NCBI GenBank assembly: GCA_910576385.1 | Contig: CAJTIR010000004.1 | Span: 62,001-126,000, forward strand | Source of the DNA: Lachnospiraceae bacterium | GTDB taxonomy: Bacteria; Bacillota; Clostridia; Lachnospirales; Lachnospiraceae | Length of the DNA stretch: 64,000 nucleotides | Direction: 5' to 3' | Shown: piece by piece, positions 18,875-26,597 of the stretch | Position numbering within the stretch: position 1 is the stretch's first letter | How the letters are laid out: every line of letters begins with the position of its first letter | Program-made: the position numbers and the translations under genes | Notes under the pieces: generated by a model | Seen by the model: the letters and a program-made list of their open reading frames with translations, nothing else | Database searches by the model: none | What the model was told of the DNA's origin: nothing

Positions 18875-19902
18875 AGTTTCAAAACCTTTCGGTAAAGCGG
18901 CTGTTTGACCGGGTTGCAATAGGACTTGTCCTCTCCATGTCCGGGATCACCATAGCCATGTCTCTTGTAACAAAACAGACGGCGGTGCTGCTAACGGGCG
19001 GGGCGCTGCTGCTGTGCGCCCTTGTGGGGATTTTTGTACTGACGCAGGCGTTTGGAAAACGGCTGTCGCAGTTTACCACAGACCTGTGCCAAACCTTAGA
19101 CCACATGATTGCTGGGAATGAAGCGCCAAAGCGCCCGGAGGACAGCGAAACCCAGCTTGCCAGAATCGGACACCGGCTGGCAAGACTTTACCAGATCATG
19201 CAGGAGAACCGTCGCAAGGTGGACGAGGAACGGCAGGAGTTACAGACCCTTGTATCGGATATTTCCCATCAGGTAAAAACGCCGGTAAGCAATCTGAAAA
19301 TGGCGACGGACACCCTGCTGGAAAAGCCCATGACAGAGGCAGAGCGCACAGACTTTATCCGGGGAATCCGCAGCCAGACGGATAAGCTGGACTTTCTCTT
19401 TCAAGCTCTTGTGAAAACCTCCCGGCTGGAAACGGGCGTGATCCAGTTGGATAAGAAACCGGGACGCCTCTTTGATACCGTGGCACAGGCCATGAGTGGG
19501 ATCGTGTATGCGGCCGAGAAAAAGGAAATCGCCGTGTCCGTAGACTGCCCGGAGGATTTGACCGTTTCCCATGACAGTAAGTGGACATCCGAAGCCCTCT
19601 TTAACTTGCTGGACAATGCGGTGAAGTACACCCCGGCAGGCGGGGAAATCGCTGTGTCGGTGGTACTGTGGGAAATGTATGTGGAGATCAAAGTGGCCGA
19701 CACCGGCAAGGGCATTTCGGAAAGCAATCAGGCCGCCATCTTCCGGCGCTTCTATCGTGAGGAAGAAGTACACGAACAACAGGGGGTTGGCATTGGCCTT
19801 TATCTGGCCCGCGAGATCATAACGCGGCAGGGCGGCTATATCAAAGTGGTTTCGGAGCCAGGCAGAGGTTCGGAATTTTCCATTATGTTGCCTACAAAAT
19901 GA
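18871..19902 (+). CDS. Sensor histidine kinase paired with the ICE1 response regulator
   Basis: A 343-residue membrane kinase. Two close hydrophobic segments lie at residues ~13-34 and ~39-60 with almost no extracellular loop. This is the intramembrane-sensing layout common in kinases that work with ABC transporters. The phospho-acceptor is H133 in SDISHQVKTPVSNLK. The ATPase domain has the N-box (LLDNAVKYTP), G1 (ADTGKGI) and G2 (GVGIGLYLA). Its ATG overlaps the regulator stop (ATGA). The small loop suggests that it senses transporter state or membrane stress rather than a ligand, which is inference from the family. Confidence 0.9.
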   Translation: MKFQNLSVKRLFDRVAIGLVLSMSGITIAMSLVTKQTAVLLTGGALLLCALVGIFVLTQAFGKRLSQFTTDLCQTLDHMIAGNEAPKRPEDSETQLARIGHRLARLYQIMQENRRKVDEERQELQTLVSDISHQVKTPVSNLKMATDTLLEKPMTEAERTDFIRGIRSQTDKLDFLFQALVKTSRLETGVIQLDKKPGRLFDTVAQAMSGIVYAAEKKEIAVSVDCPEDLTVSHDSKWTSEALFNLLDNAVKYTPAGGEIAVSVVLWEMYVEIKVADTGKGISESNQAAIFRRFYREEEVHEQQGVGIGLYLAREIITRQGGYIKVVSEPGRGSEFSIMLPTK

Positions 19903-19928
19903 AAGTAAATGAGCGAGGTGTCTGTATT

Positions 19929-20022
19929 ATGAATAAACGAGAAAAAGCAATCCAACTGTGGTTTGAATTGATAATATTTTTACAGAAGATGCACTGCAAT
20001 TCAAAAATGGAGGATTAGGATA
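19929..20022 (+). pseudogene. Remnant of an NTF2/SnoaL-like gene
   Basis: An ATG with a proper start (MNKREKAIQLWFEL) resembles the opening of small NTF2-like proteins. The sequence then shifts frame: NIFTEDALQFKNGG continues the family-like sequence in a different frame, and the first frame ends after 29 codons. It directly precedes an intact SnoaL-like gene. Probably a deleted and frameshifted relative; identification is from a short match. Confidence 0.4.
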
Positions 20023-20025
20023 TAG

Positions 20026-20436
20026 ATGGAAAACAAACAAATTGTAAAGAATTTCTATGAATTGGTTGTATCAAAAAACTCGTTGCAAGAACTCTACCAG
20101 TATATATCGAAAGACTGCCTCCTTAATATTGGTAATGAAAAAATACCATTTGGATTAGAAGGTATGAGAGAACATCTTGTTGCTATAAAAAAGACTTACC
20201 CGGATTATACGATAAAAATATTACGGCAATTTTCTGATGGCGATTATGTAATATCTGAAATTCTTATGGAAGGTACACATGAAGGGGAATGGATGGGAAT
20301 AAAGCCGACACATAAAAAACTGGTATTTACTGGTGTTAATATTGACAAAGTAATAAACGGCAAAATAGTAGAGCATGGCGGCTCCGTTAATACATTTGAA
20401 ACATTGCTTGAGCATGACTTAATTAGGCCCGTATAA
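20026..20436 (+). CDS. SnoaL/NTF2-like ester cyclase family protein
   Basis: A 136-residue protein with the alpha+beta cone fold pattern of the SnoaL-like family: an N-terminal helix (NKQIVKNFYELVVSKNSLQELYQYIS), the central EGMREHLVAIKKTYPDYTIKI, and the strand set GDYVISEILMEGTHEG...KKLVFTGVNIDKVINGKIVEH. Family members include small-molecule cyclases, isomerases and binding proteins, so the substrate cannot be named. Its base composition is far more AT-rich than the genes around it, which indicates a separate origin. It interrupts what would otherwise be a kinase-to-ABC gene order. Confidence 0.75.
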   Translation: MENKQIVKNFYELVVSKNSLQELYQYISKDCLLNIGNEKIPFGLEGMREHLVAIKKTYPDYTIKILRQFSDGDYVISEILMEGTHEGEWMGIKPTHKKLVFTGVNIDKVINGKIVEHGGSVNTFETLLEHDLIRPV

Positions 20437-20451
20437 GGACGTAAAAATATG

Positions 20452-20652
20452 ATGTATCGTACAGAATCATTAGAAAAAATTACCGTTAAAAATGTAATTA
20501 AGAGAATCAACACAAAAATAGAGGAAATGGAAAAACAAAGTTATCGGCTTGTTACAATATTGTTTTGGGGCACAGAAAAACCGTATTGTTTTCAAAAAGG
20601 GGTTGGAAGGCAGCTTGCCTTGAACTGCTGCTGTCTTTCAAGTTCAGTATAA
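20452..20652 (+). CDS. Doubtful short open frame
   Basis: A 66-codon frame (MYRTESLEKITVKNVIKRIN...) that starts 15 bases after the SnoaL-like gene, with a weak AAGGA upstream. The first half is AT-rich and charged; the second half (KGVGRQLALNCCCLSSSV) looks non-coding. I recognise no family. It may be the start of a gene lost by deletion. Confidence 0.25.
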   Translation: MYRTESLEKITVKNVIKRINTKIEEMEKQSYRLVTILFWGTEKPYCFQKGVGRQLALNCCCLSSSV

Positions 20653-20659
20653 TAGAATG

Positions 20660-20700
20660 CGGCGGACGGCCATTCCCGGCTGCCCGCCGAAAATTTTTTT
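20660..20700 (+). terminator. Terminator before the ABC promoter
   Basis: CGGCGG-acGGCC / GGCTG-CCCGCCG hairpin followed by AAAATTTTTTT. Confidence 0.75.
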
Positions 20701-20701
20701 G

Positions 20702-20790
20702 AAATGTCCGAGTATTGTAACATTTCACCCAGATTTTCAATGAAATTTTTTGGCCGCTGTAACATTTCGCGGACATTTGGGTTTTACAAT
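20702..20790 (+). promoter_or_regulatory. Operator pair and -10 box before the ICE1 ABC genes
   Basis: AAATGTCCG (20702-20710) with TTGTAACATTTC, and facing it GCTGTAACATTTCGC with CGGACATTT (20770-20778). TACAAT at 20785-20790 is the likely -10. The second half-site is almost identical to the one before the response regulator gene. Confidence 0.6.
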
Positions 20791-20832
20791 AACCTTATCA
20801 ACAGGCAGAAAGCCTTGAAAGGGGTTTTGAGT

Positions 20833-21498
20833 ATGAGCATTTTACAGACGATTGATCTGAAAAAGTATTACGGCACAGAGCCGAACATTACCCGCGCCCT
20901 TGATGGCGTGAACTTCTCTGTGAACGAGGGCGCGTTTGTGGCCGTTGTGGGAACTTCCGGCAGCGGCAAGTCCACCCTGCTTCACATGATGGGCGGGCTG
21001 GACACCCCCACCAGCGGAACCGTGACTGTCCGGGGCGAAGAACTGGCAAAGAAGAACGACGAACAGCTTACCATCTTCCGTCGCCGCAACATCGGCTTTA
21101 TCTTCCAGAACTATAACCTTGTTCCCATCCTGAATGTGTATGAGAATATCGTCCTGCCGGTGGAGCTGGACGGGGACACGGTGGATCAGAAGTTTTTGGA
21201 CGAGATCGTTCACCTGCTGGGGCTGGAAGATAAACTGAAAAATATGCCAAACAATCTTTCCGGCGGACAGCAGCAGCGTGTGGCGATTGCCCGCGCCCTG
21301 ATTACCAAACCGGCCATTGTGCTGGCCGACGAGCCGACCGGCAACCTTGACAGTAAGACCAGCGCCGAGGTGCTGGGGCTTATCAAGCGCACCAGCGCAG
21401 AGTTTCGGCAAACCGTAGTGATGATTACCCACAACAACGACATTGCCCGCCTTGCAGATCGGATTGTCCGCATTGAGGACGGCAAGATCGTGGAATAA
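20833..21498 (+). CDS. ABC transporter ATP-binding protein (MacB/BceA-like)
   Basis: A 221-residue ATPase with Walker A GTSGSGKST (~38-46), Q-loop FQNYNLVP, signature [15 protein letters not shown], Walker [13 protein letters not shown] and the switch histidine in VVMITHNN. The NLDSKTS block after Walker B is typical of the LolD/MacB/BceA group that works with FtsX-type permeases. ATG 20833 is used because GAAAGGGG precedes it. The permease starts 14 bases downstream. It is likely to power removal or sensing of a membrane-active peptide, as for BceAB. The substrate is unknown. Confidence 0.93.
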   Translation: MSILQTIDLKKYYGTEPNITRALDGVNFSVNEGAFVAVVGTSGSGKSTLLHMMGGLDTPTSGTVTVRGEELAKKNDEQLTIFRRRNIGFIFQNYNLVPILNVYENIVLPVELDGDTVDQKFLDEIVHLLGLEDKLKNMPNNLSGGQQQRVAIARALITKPAIVLADEPTGNLDSKTSAEVLGLIKRTSAEFRQTVVMITHNNDIARLADRIVRIEDGKIVE

Positions 21499-21512
21499 GG
21501 AGGTGGCAAGAT

Positions 21513-23879
21513 ATGACATGGCCTTTTGAAAATGATACCAGCGCCATTACAAAGAAACTGGCAAAGAAAAGTTTGCAAAGCGAGAAGCGCCGGAATCTGA
21601 TGGTGGTGATTGCCGTTGCGCTGGCGGCGTTTCTAATCTGCTTTACGGGAATTGTGTCCACTTCCCTGACACAAATGCAGCGCAATCAGGTTGTCGATAC
21701 TTATGAGGCGGTTTGGATGGGCGTAGAGGAAAACGACATTGAAACCCTGAAAGGAGTGCCAGAGTTTGAGCGCGTAGGCGGCTACTATATGCTGGGTGAG
21801 GAACTTTCGGAACAGGGCTATCATGCGTCCTATGTGTATTGTGACGCGCAAATGATGGAGATTACCAAGGTGCAGATGGAGTTGTTAGAGGGCCGGGTTC
21901 CTGAAAAAGCAAATGAAGTTGTCGTAAGCGAATACTTTCTTTCCACCTATGGAAACAATGCCAAGATCGGGGACACTGTGACCTTAGACACCGAGAGCTT
22001 TCATGGTGATTATGTCGTTACCGGCATTATGGACAGCGTAAATGAGAAAGAAGCAAATACCTGCGCGATCATTCTTTCCAACGCTGCCCTGACAGAATGG
22101 GATGGGTTTGACCCGGCTGGGTATCGTGCCTATGCCCATTTCAAAAACAGCGACCAGTTGGGCGAAGAACTGATGACCTCTTATTGCAGGGAGATTGCGG
22201 AGGAATATCAGCTTCCTATGCCCAAAATGAACAGCAAGTATTTTGCCTATGCTTCTAAATCCTTTGATTTTGCACTGATGGCTGGCGTGATTGCCATTGT
22301 TCTGATCGGCGGCTATATTGTGATCCAGAGTATCTTCCGTATCTCCATCAATGACAAAATCCAGAGCTACGGGCAGCTTCGGACGATTGGTGCAACGCCA
22401 AAACAAATCAAGCGGATTGTAAAGCGGGAGGGACGCAAACTCGGCAGTATCGGGATTGTGATAGGTACAGTGTTGGGCATATGTGGCGGTTTTCTCCTGT
22501 TTTCTAAGGGTTTTAACGCTGTTTCCTATGTGGCAACGGTTATTTTGACACTCATAAGCAGTTGGATCATGGTATCTGTTTCCATCCGTAAGCCGGTAAA
22601 AATTGCGGCAGGGATTTCCCCGATTGAAGCCGTCCGTTTTACCCCGGCGCAAAAGGACATCCGCAGCCGGAAAAAGAATATCAAGCTCAATCCTGTTTCA
22701 ATGGGAATTGCGAATTTTAAGCGTGACCGCAAAAAGACCGTTGCTATTGTAGCCTCATTGAGTTTGGGTGGAATTATCCTGCTTGTGGTATCCTCCATTG
22801 TTTTGCTGCGCTCCCCAGAGGCGCTTGCAAGACAAGAGTTCCCGGATGGTGACTATAAGGTTTATCTGGATTCAAAGTTGTCAGAACAAGAAGTCATGGC
22901 AGCAGGAAATCCACTGAATGAGGAACTCAAACAGGAAATTTTGTCTATTGACGGTGTAACCGATGTGATTGCAAAAAGGCAAAGCCTTCATATAAATTAT
23001 AACGTCAACGGAATTGAATATGGTGGTATGTGTGATATACTGACTGATCAAAATTATTCTAAGGTTGAAGCTTCATTGATAGAGGGCACTATGCCGACGG
23101 ATACACACAGCATCCTAATTGATTCGGCAACAAGTAACCGTGAACATATAGGTGTCGGAGAAACAGCTGAACTTATCTCCGGGAAATCAACCATTCCGGT
23201 TACTATATCCGGGGTGTTTAACAATAATCTGGATAATGGACATGGAACACATCACTTTGACGGTGTATTGGAATTTGCACCGGAAGCATTGTTCCATGAA
23301 CTGCACCCGGAAATCACCTCTTTCGATTATTCATGGAGCATTGTAAGTGATCCCCAAAAAGCGGATCATGTGAGGGATGAATTAAAAAATATTATATCCG
23401 CTCATACGGATATTGCATTAGATGATATTAACACTGTAATTGAGTATGAAAAAAATATAAATTCTTTTGTATTTGGCAGTATGGAGGTACTTTCATGGCT
23501 GGTATTCCTCTTTGGCGTTATCAACCTAATTAACACGACCCTCTCTAATCAAATGTCCAGAAAACAGGAAAACAGTGTTTTGCGTTCCATCGGACTGACC
23601 CAAAAGCAGCTATGTAAAATGAATATCTGCGAGGGGCTGTGCTATGCATTCTTTGCAACATTGGCGACGCTGATCGTTGGGCTTCCGGCTTCCATCTTTG
23701 CTTGCAGCAAATTTAGTGTAGGAGCTTTTGCCGGAAAAGTAGTGCCTTACAAATTCCCGGTTTTGGAAATGGGTCTGTTCATTCTGGTATTGTTCGGAAT
23801 GGAGCTGATTTTGTCTGTATGGACAGTCCGCAGACAGAAAAAACAATCTCTGATTGAACAAATGCGGGCGATGGAATGA
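21513..23879 (+). CDS. FtsX-type ABC permease
   Basis: A 788-residue membrane protein that starts behind TAAGGAGGTG. Topology by hydrophobicity: one helix at ~29-50, a large external domain (~55-255), three helices (~258-280, ~310-330, ~337-357), a second unit with a helix at ~412-434, another external domain (~440-640), and three C-terminal helices (~650-670, ~700-722, ~745-770). This is the duplicated FtsX layout of macrolide/peptide exporters and antibiotic-sensing permeases. FtsX signature pieces are visible (GQLRTIGATPKQIKRIV, and VLRSIGLTQKQLCKMN near the end). It forms an operon with the ATPase. Confidence 0.9.
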   Translation: MTWPFENDTSAITKKLAKKSLQSEKRRNLMVVIAVALAAFLICFTGIVSTSLTQMQRNQVVDTYEAVWMGVEENDIETLKGVPEFERVGGYYMLGEELSEQGYHASYVYCDAQMMEITKVQMELLEGRVPEKANEVVVSEYFLSTYGNNAKIGDTVTLDTESFHGDYVVTGIMDSVNEKEANTCAIILSNAALTEWDGFDPAGYRAYAHFKNSDQLGEELMTSYCREIAEEYQLPMPKMNSKYFAYASKSFDFALMAGVIAIVLIGGYIVIQSIFRISINDKIQSYGQLRTIGATPKQIKRIVKREGRKLGSIGIVIGTVLGICGGFLLFSKGFNAVSYVATVILTLISSWIMVSVSIRKPVKIAAGISPIEAVRFTPAQKDIRSRKKNIKLNPVSMGIANFKRDRKKTVAIVASLSLGGIILLVVSSIVLLRSPEALARQEFPDGDYKVYLDSKLSEQEVMAAGNPLNEELKQEILSIDGVTDVIAKRQSLHINYNVNGIEYGGMCDILTDQNYSKVEASLIEGTMPTDTHSILIDSATSNREHIGVGETAELISGKSTIPVTISGVFNNNLDNGHGTHHFDGVLEFAPEALFHELHPEITSFDYSWSIVSDPQKADHVRDELKNIISAHTDIALDDINTVIEYEKNINSFVFGSMEVLSWLVFLFGVINLINTTLSNQMSRKQENSVLRSIGLTQKQLCKMNICEGLCYAFFATLATLIVGLPASIFACSKFSVGAFAGKVVPYKFPVLEMGLFILVLFGMELILSVWTVRRQKKQSLIEQMRAME

Positions 23880-23891
23880 CCTTTTGAGATC

Positions 23892-23922
23892 GGCGGGGCG
23901 GCGTGTGCTGCTCCGCCTTTTT
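23892..23922 (+). terminator. Terminator after the ICE1 permease
   Basis: GGCGG...CCGCC hairpin with inner GC/GC pairs followed by TTTTTCGCC. Confidence 0.7.
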
Positions 23923-23946
23923 CGCCTTTTCTCAAAAAAATTTTTG

Positions 23947-24012
23947 AAATGTCCGAGCGTTGTAACAATTCAGCCTGTTTTTTTGTCGAAATCAAAGGCA
24001 CCTCGGACATTT
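23947..24012 (+). promoter_or_regulatory. Operator pair before the double-receiver gene
   Basis: AAATGTCCG (23947-23955) followed by TTGTAACAATTC, and facing it CGGACATTT (24004-24012) followed by GTGTAACATTTG. Same elements as at 18.12 and 20.70 kb, so the gene downstream probably belongs to the same regulon. Confidence 0.55.
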
Positions 24013-24066
24013 GTGTAACATTTGTAGTTTATGCTTGTGGTAAATCAATATTGGGGGTGAGGACAC

Positions 24067-24837
24067 ATGAAAAAGATACTGCTGATCGACGACAGCGACA
24101 CCTATACATGGTGTCTGCAAAAATACTTACAGCACCGGGGCTACCCGGTGAAAACGGCTTGTACACTGAAAGAAGCGCGGGCCGCCATCCAAGAGGAAAT
24201 GCCGCTGGTGGTCTGCTGTAATCTCGATCTGCCGGATGGTTCCGGCATGGACTTTCTGAACGAGGTGCGGGCCGCAGATAAGGAGCTGCCTTTTATTCTG
24301 GCGTCCTGCCATGACAAGGACGACTACGAACAAGAGGCTATGCGCCGGGGCGCGACGCTGTGCATGGACAAAATGAAAGGACTGCTGCTGCAAGATAAGC
24401 TGGTGGAATACGCCTACCGGCAGTTATCCGGCGAACCAGATTCAACTTTTCATAAGCTGCTCTTTGTCCATGCGGAAGATACCAGCGCCGGAGTGCTGCG
24501 GGCTGCTATGCTGCAAAAGGGCCTTGACCTGATTCTGGTTTCCTCGATTGGGGAGGCCGAGCGCCGGATTTTTGAGGATGAGGAAATAGACCTGATCTTG
24601 TGCGATCTGGAACTGCCGGATGGCACAGCAATGGAGCTGTTTCATACGCTGCGGCGGGTGGCAGGGATGTTCCAAATGAAGAATCCCCCTCTCCGGCTTC
24701 TGCCGTTCTTTATCCTCACCGAGAACAACGACCTTGCCACGGAATATGAATACCGGCATGAGGGCGTGAACGACTATATAACCGCCCCGGTAAATATCCC
24801 GGAGCTGGCCCGGCGGGTTCTGTTCTTTGTGGAATGA
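24067..24837 (+). CDS. Orphan double-receiver protein with altered phosphorylation sites
   Basis: A 256-residue protein made of two CheY-like receivers (~1-120 and ~128-256) with no DNA-binding or enzymatic output domain. In the first receiver the usual phospho-acceptor aspartate is replaced by asparagine (N52 in VVCCNLDLPDGSG). In the second, D180 is present (LILCDLELPDG), but the lysine of the usual TKP motif is alanine (ITAP, A240) and the N-terminal acidic pair is altered (VHAED). It sits behind GGGGGTGAGGA, alone, with the ICE1 operator upstream. It may bind or titrate partners of the two-component system, or act as a phosphate sink; this is inference. Confidence 0.8.
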   Translation: MKKILLIDDSDTYTWCLQKYLQHRGYPVKTACTLKEARAAIQEEMPLVVCCNLDLPDGSGMDFLNEVRAADKELPFILASCHDKDDYEQEAMRRGATLCMDKMKGLLLQDKLVEYAYRQLSGEPDSTFHKLLFVHAEDTSAGVLRAAMLQKGLDLILVSSIGEAERRIFEDEEIDLILCDLELPDGTAMELFHTLRRVAGMFQMKNPPLRLLPFFILTENNDLATEYEYRHEGVNDYITAPVNIPELARRVLFFVE

Positions 24838-24938
24838 AACGAGCCTACATATCCAAACATCTGCCTCCACAGCGGGGAAAAGAAAAAAACCGCTGACGGG
24901 CAGAGGATTTCTTGCGCTTTCCTGTATCACTGACGGAT

Positions 24939-24978
24939 ACGGCGGTTTTGAGTAGATCAAGGCCGCCGTTTCTTTTTG
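24939..24978 (+). terminator. Conserved element terminator T1
   Basis: ACGGCGG / CCGCCGT stem with the loop TTTTGAGTAGATCAAGG, then TTTCTTTTT. A near-identical hairpin occurs at 36.41-36.44 kb (minus strand) and a decayed one at 53.40-53.43 kb. Confidence 0.75.
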
Positions 24979-25019
24979 CTAAAAAGCAGACCTCCAGATG
25001 ACCCTCAGCAATCAGCATG

Positions 25020-25043
25020 GGCGGTGTATAGGAGGATACCGCC
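25020..25043 (+). promoter_or_regulatory. Hairpin with the ribosome-binding site in its loop
   Basis: GGCGGTGTAT-AGGAGG-ATACCGCC directly before an ATG. The Shine-Dalgarno sequence is the exact loop. The leader of the second element at 36336-36358 (minus strand) has the same design. Confidence 0.5.
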
Positions 25044-25100
25044 ATGTCTGCAATATTCATTTGTAATAGCTATGACATATATCAATTAAAAAAAGCATAG
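25044..25100 (+). CDS. Putative 18-residue leader peptide
   Basis: ATG to TAG encodes MSAIFICNSYDIYQLKKA. It starts directly after the hairpin-presented AGGAGG and lies between terminator T1 and a second terminator that precedes the sigma-like gene. That order (leader, terminator, gene) is the layout of transcription attenuation. The second element has a 40-residue open frame in the same position with the same start structure. The peptide sequences are not alike, so position rather than sequence seems conserved. Confidence 0.4.
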   Translation: MSAIFICNSYDIYQLKKA

Positions 25101-25179
25101 GCCCTCCTCCGGGATATTATAGTTATCTATCAGTATTATCAATCCATATAAATCAGCATAATCATGGTGTTTTTTGTTG

Positions 25180-25214
25180 CGCCAGTTTCTCATTGCGAGA
25201 AGCTGGCGTTTCTT
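25180..25214 (+). terminator. Terminator between leader and sigma-like gene
   Basis: CGCCAGTTTCTC / GAGAAGCTGGCG (one G-U pair) followed by TTTCTTATT. Same position as the hairpin at 32462-32494 in the second element. Confidence 0.65.
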
Positions 25215-25264
25215 ATTGTCGATTTTTAGGAAAACCTCCCGATGTGTACCGCTGCCGGTCCCCA

Positions 25265-25310
25265 CCTCCATTCGATTCACCCGTCAACCACGCCTGAATC
25301 GAAATGGAGG
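25265..25310 (+). promoter_or_regulatory. Long hairpin that pairs with the ribosome-binding site of the sigma-like gene
   Basis: CCTCCATTCGATTCA (25265-25279) can pair with TGAATCGAAATGGAGG (25295-25310), with a single bulge. The right arm contains the GGAGG that serves ATG 25317, so the folded RNA would hide it. Confidence 0.6.
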
Positions 25311-25316
25311 AAAACT

Positions 25317-25787
25317 ATGGGATTTCACTATGGATACGAAAAAAGGAAGTTTGATGCAGAATGGACCCGGCTGGAACAGGAATACCGCGCAGCCGGTATG
25401 GACGATAGGCAGATCGCGGCCATGAAGGAATATGACTGGACCTGGTTTTGCAGCCAGCGGACCTATCAGAACCGCGTACAGGCCCTTCCCAGCGAACAGT
25501 GTGAGGACGAGAGCGAGCAGTCCTGCCTGTTCCGAAAATTTGAATCCCTGTCCTGCACCTGGGACACCGGCGATGTGGATTCCCGGCGGTTTGGCTGGCT
25601 GTCCTCCCTGGAGGATGAACTGCTGTACCGGCGGCTCTGCAAATTGCCGGAGGACGATCTGGAACTGCTGACCCTGCTCATTGTGGACGGATACCGGCAG
25701 GCCGATGTCGCAAGGCTGTGGAACTGTTCCCGGAATGTCATCTATAAACGTTTGAAAAAAATCAAAATATTTTTGAATCAAGGGTGA
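25317..25787 (+). CDS. Sigma-70 region 4-like regulator of ICE1
   Basis: A 156-residue protein. The C-terminal helix-turn-helix (LPEDDLELLTLLIVDGYRQADVARLWNCSRNVIYKRLKKI, about 112-152) looks like sigma-70 region 4. The N-terminus (GFHYGYEKRKFDAEWTRLEQEY, then MKEYDWTWFCSQRTYQNRV) is typical of the small sigma-like proteins that precede the integrase in these elements. The start is set by TGGAGG, which is buried in a long hairpin. It probably directs or tunes transcription of the non-coding region, TnpW and the recombinases that follow; this is inferred from position. Confidence 0.8.
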   Translation: MGFHYGYEKRKFDAEWTRLEQEYRAAGMDDRQIAAMKEYDWTWFCSQRTYQNRVQALPSEQCEDESEQSCLFRKFESLSCTWDTGDVDSRRFGWLSSLEDELLYRRLCKLPEDDLELLTLLIVDGYRQADVARLWNCSRNVIYKRLKKIKIFLNQG

Positions 25788-25799
25788 CAAACGGCCTTT

Positions 25800-26182
25800 C
25801 CCAATGCCTACACATTGAAGGGACAAGTCCTCTTGCCCCTCATTGCAGCTTGACAACTGAATATACGGCATAACAGGTACATAACCCGTATCGAAGCGGA
25901 AAAGGCGCGCCGCCAGGACGATTGCTTGCAGGAGGTGATGACAGACAGGCAATCCGAGCGATCTACGTCCAGCCTTAAACCCGGAGATGGCGTTCCGGGC
26001 GCGATGATGGTGCGGGGGCTTAAAGATACTTCCTCACGGCCCGCCAAAGACTTGGGGGGAACCCTGCGGCGCACGAGTAAAACGGCGCTGCGGAGTTATG
26101 ACAGCTCTGCCGGGAGCGGCCTGTTATGTCCCCATCGTCAGGGGGCGTGGCAAATATGACGAACCATCCAAACAGAATTGCA
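25800..26182 (+). ncRNA. Candidate structured RNA or regulatory region upstream of tnpW/integrase (ICE1)
   Basis: About 480 bases between the sigma-like gene and tnpW with no credible open frame, rich in GC-stems and ending in a strong terminator (26183-26246). The second element has a gap of similar size in the same place, also ending in a terminator. This suggests a transcribed non-coding RNA or a complex integrase control region. I cannot assign a known RNA family. Confidence 0.35.
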
Positions 26183-26246
26183 GCAGCCGTACCGGACGGT
26201 ATCCAGCGGCAACCGCCGCCCTTATCTTTCGATACGGCTGCTTTTT
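26183..26246 (+). terminator. Terminator before tnpW (ICE1)
   Basis: GCAGCCGTA / TACGGCTGC stem enclosing smaller stems, followed by TTTTT. Confidence 0.75.
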
Positions 26247-26288
26247 AACCATAGAGTAAAAACAATTTTTGAACGGAGGTGCGTCTTT

Positions 26289-26462
26289 ATGACCAAACAG
26301 ACAACCCCGACAAGCTCCTACAAAGAGGTGCGGATCGGGAAAACAATTTATCGCGTCACCAGCTTTTTTTCGGGAGAAAAGGACCTGGGAAAGACGCTGG
26401 AACAGCTGGCAGTCAGACGCGCCATGTCGGAAGCCATTCCAGCTGCCAGCGGTTCCAAATAA
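26289..26462 (+). CDS. TnpW-like small transposon protein
   Basis: A 57-residue protein behind ACGGAGGTG. The pattern KEVRIGKTIYRVTSFFSGEKDLGKTLEQLAVRR matches the short TnpW-type proteins that come directly before serine recombinase genes in Tn1549-like elements; the homologue of the second element is at 30598-30759. A two-strand/one-helix fold is likely (short strands, then the helix LGKTLEQLAVRRAMSEA). The function is unknown; a recombination directionality or integrase partner role is only a guess from position. Confidence 0.65.
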   Translation: MTKQTTPTSSYKEVRIGKTIYRVTSFFSGEKDLGKTLEQLAVRRAMSEAIPAASGSK

Positions 26463-26597
26463 CAGAAAGCCTCGCGGCCTGCCGTATCCTTGCGCGGCGG
26501 TGGATTCTCCGGTAAGATATTCATGCAGGGTAAAACCTGCGGAGCCATTTTGCCGCACGAGGTATGGATTCTGAGATGGTCGGGAGGTAAAAGAAAG

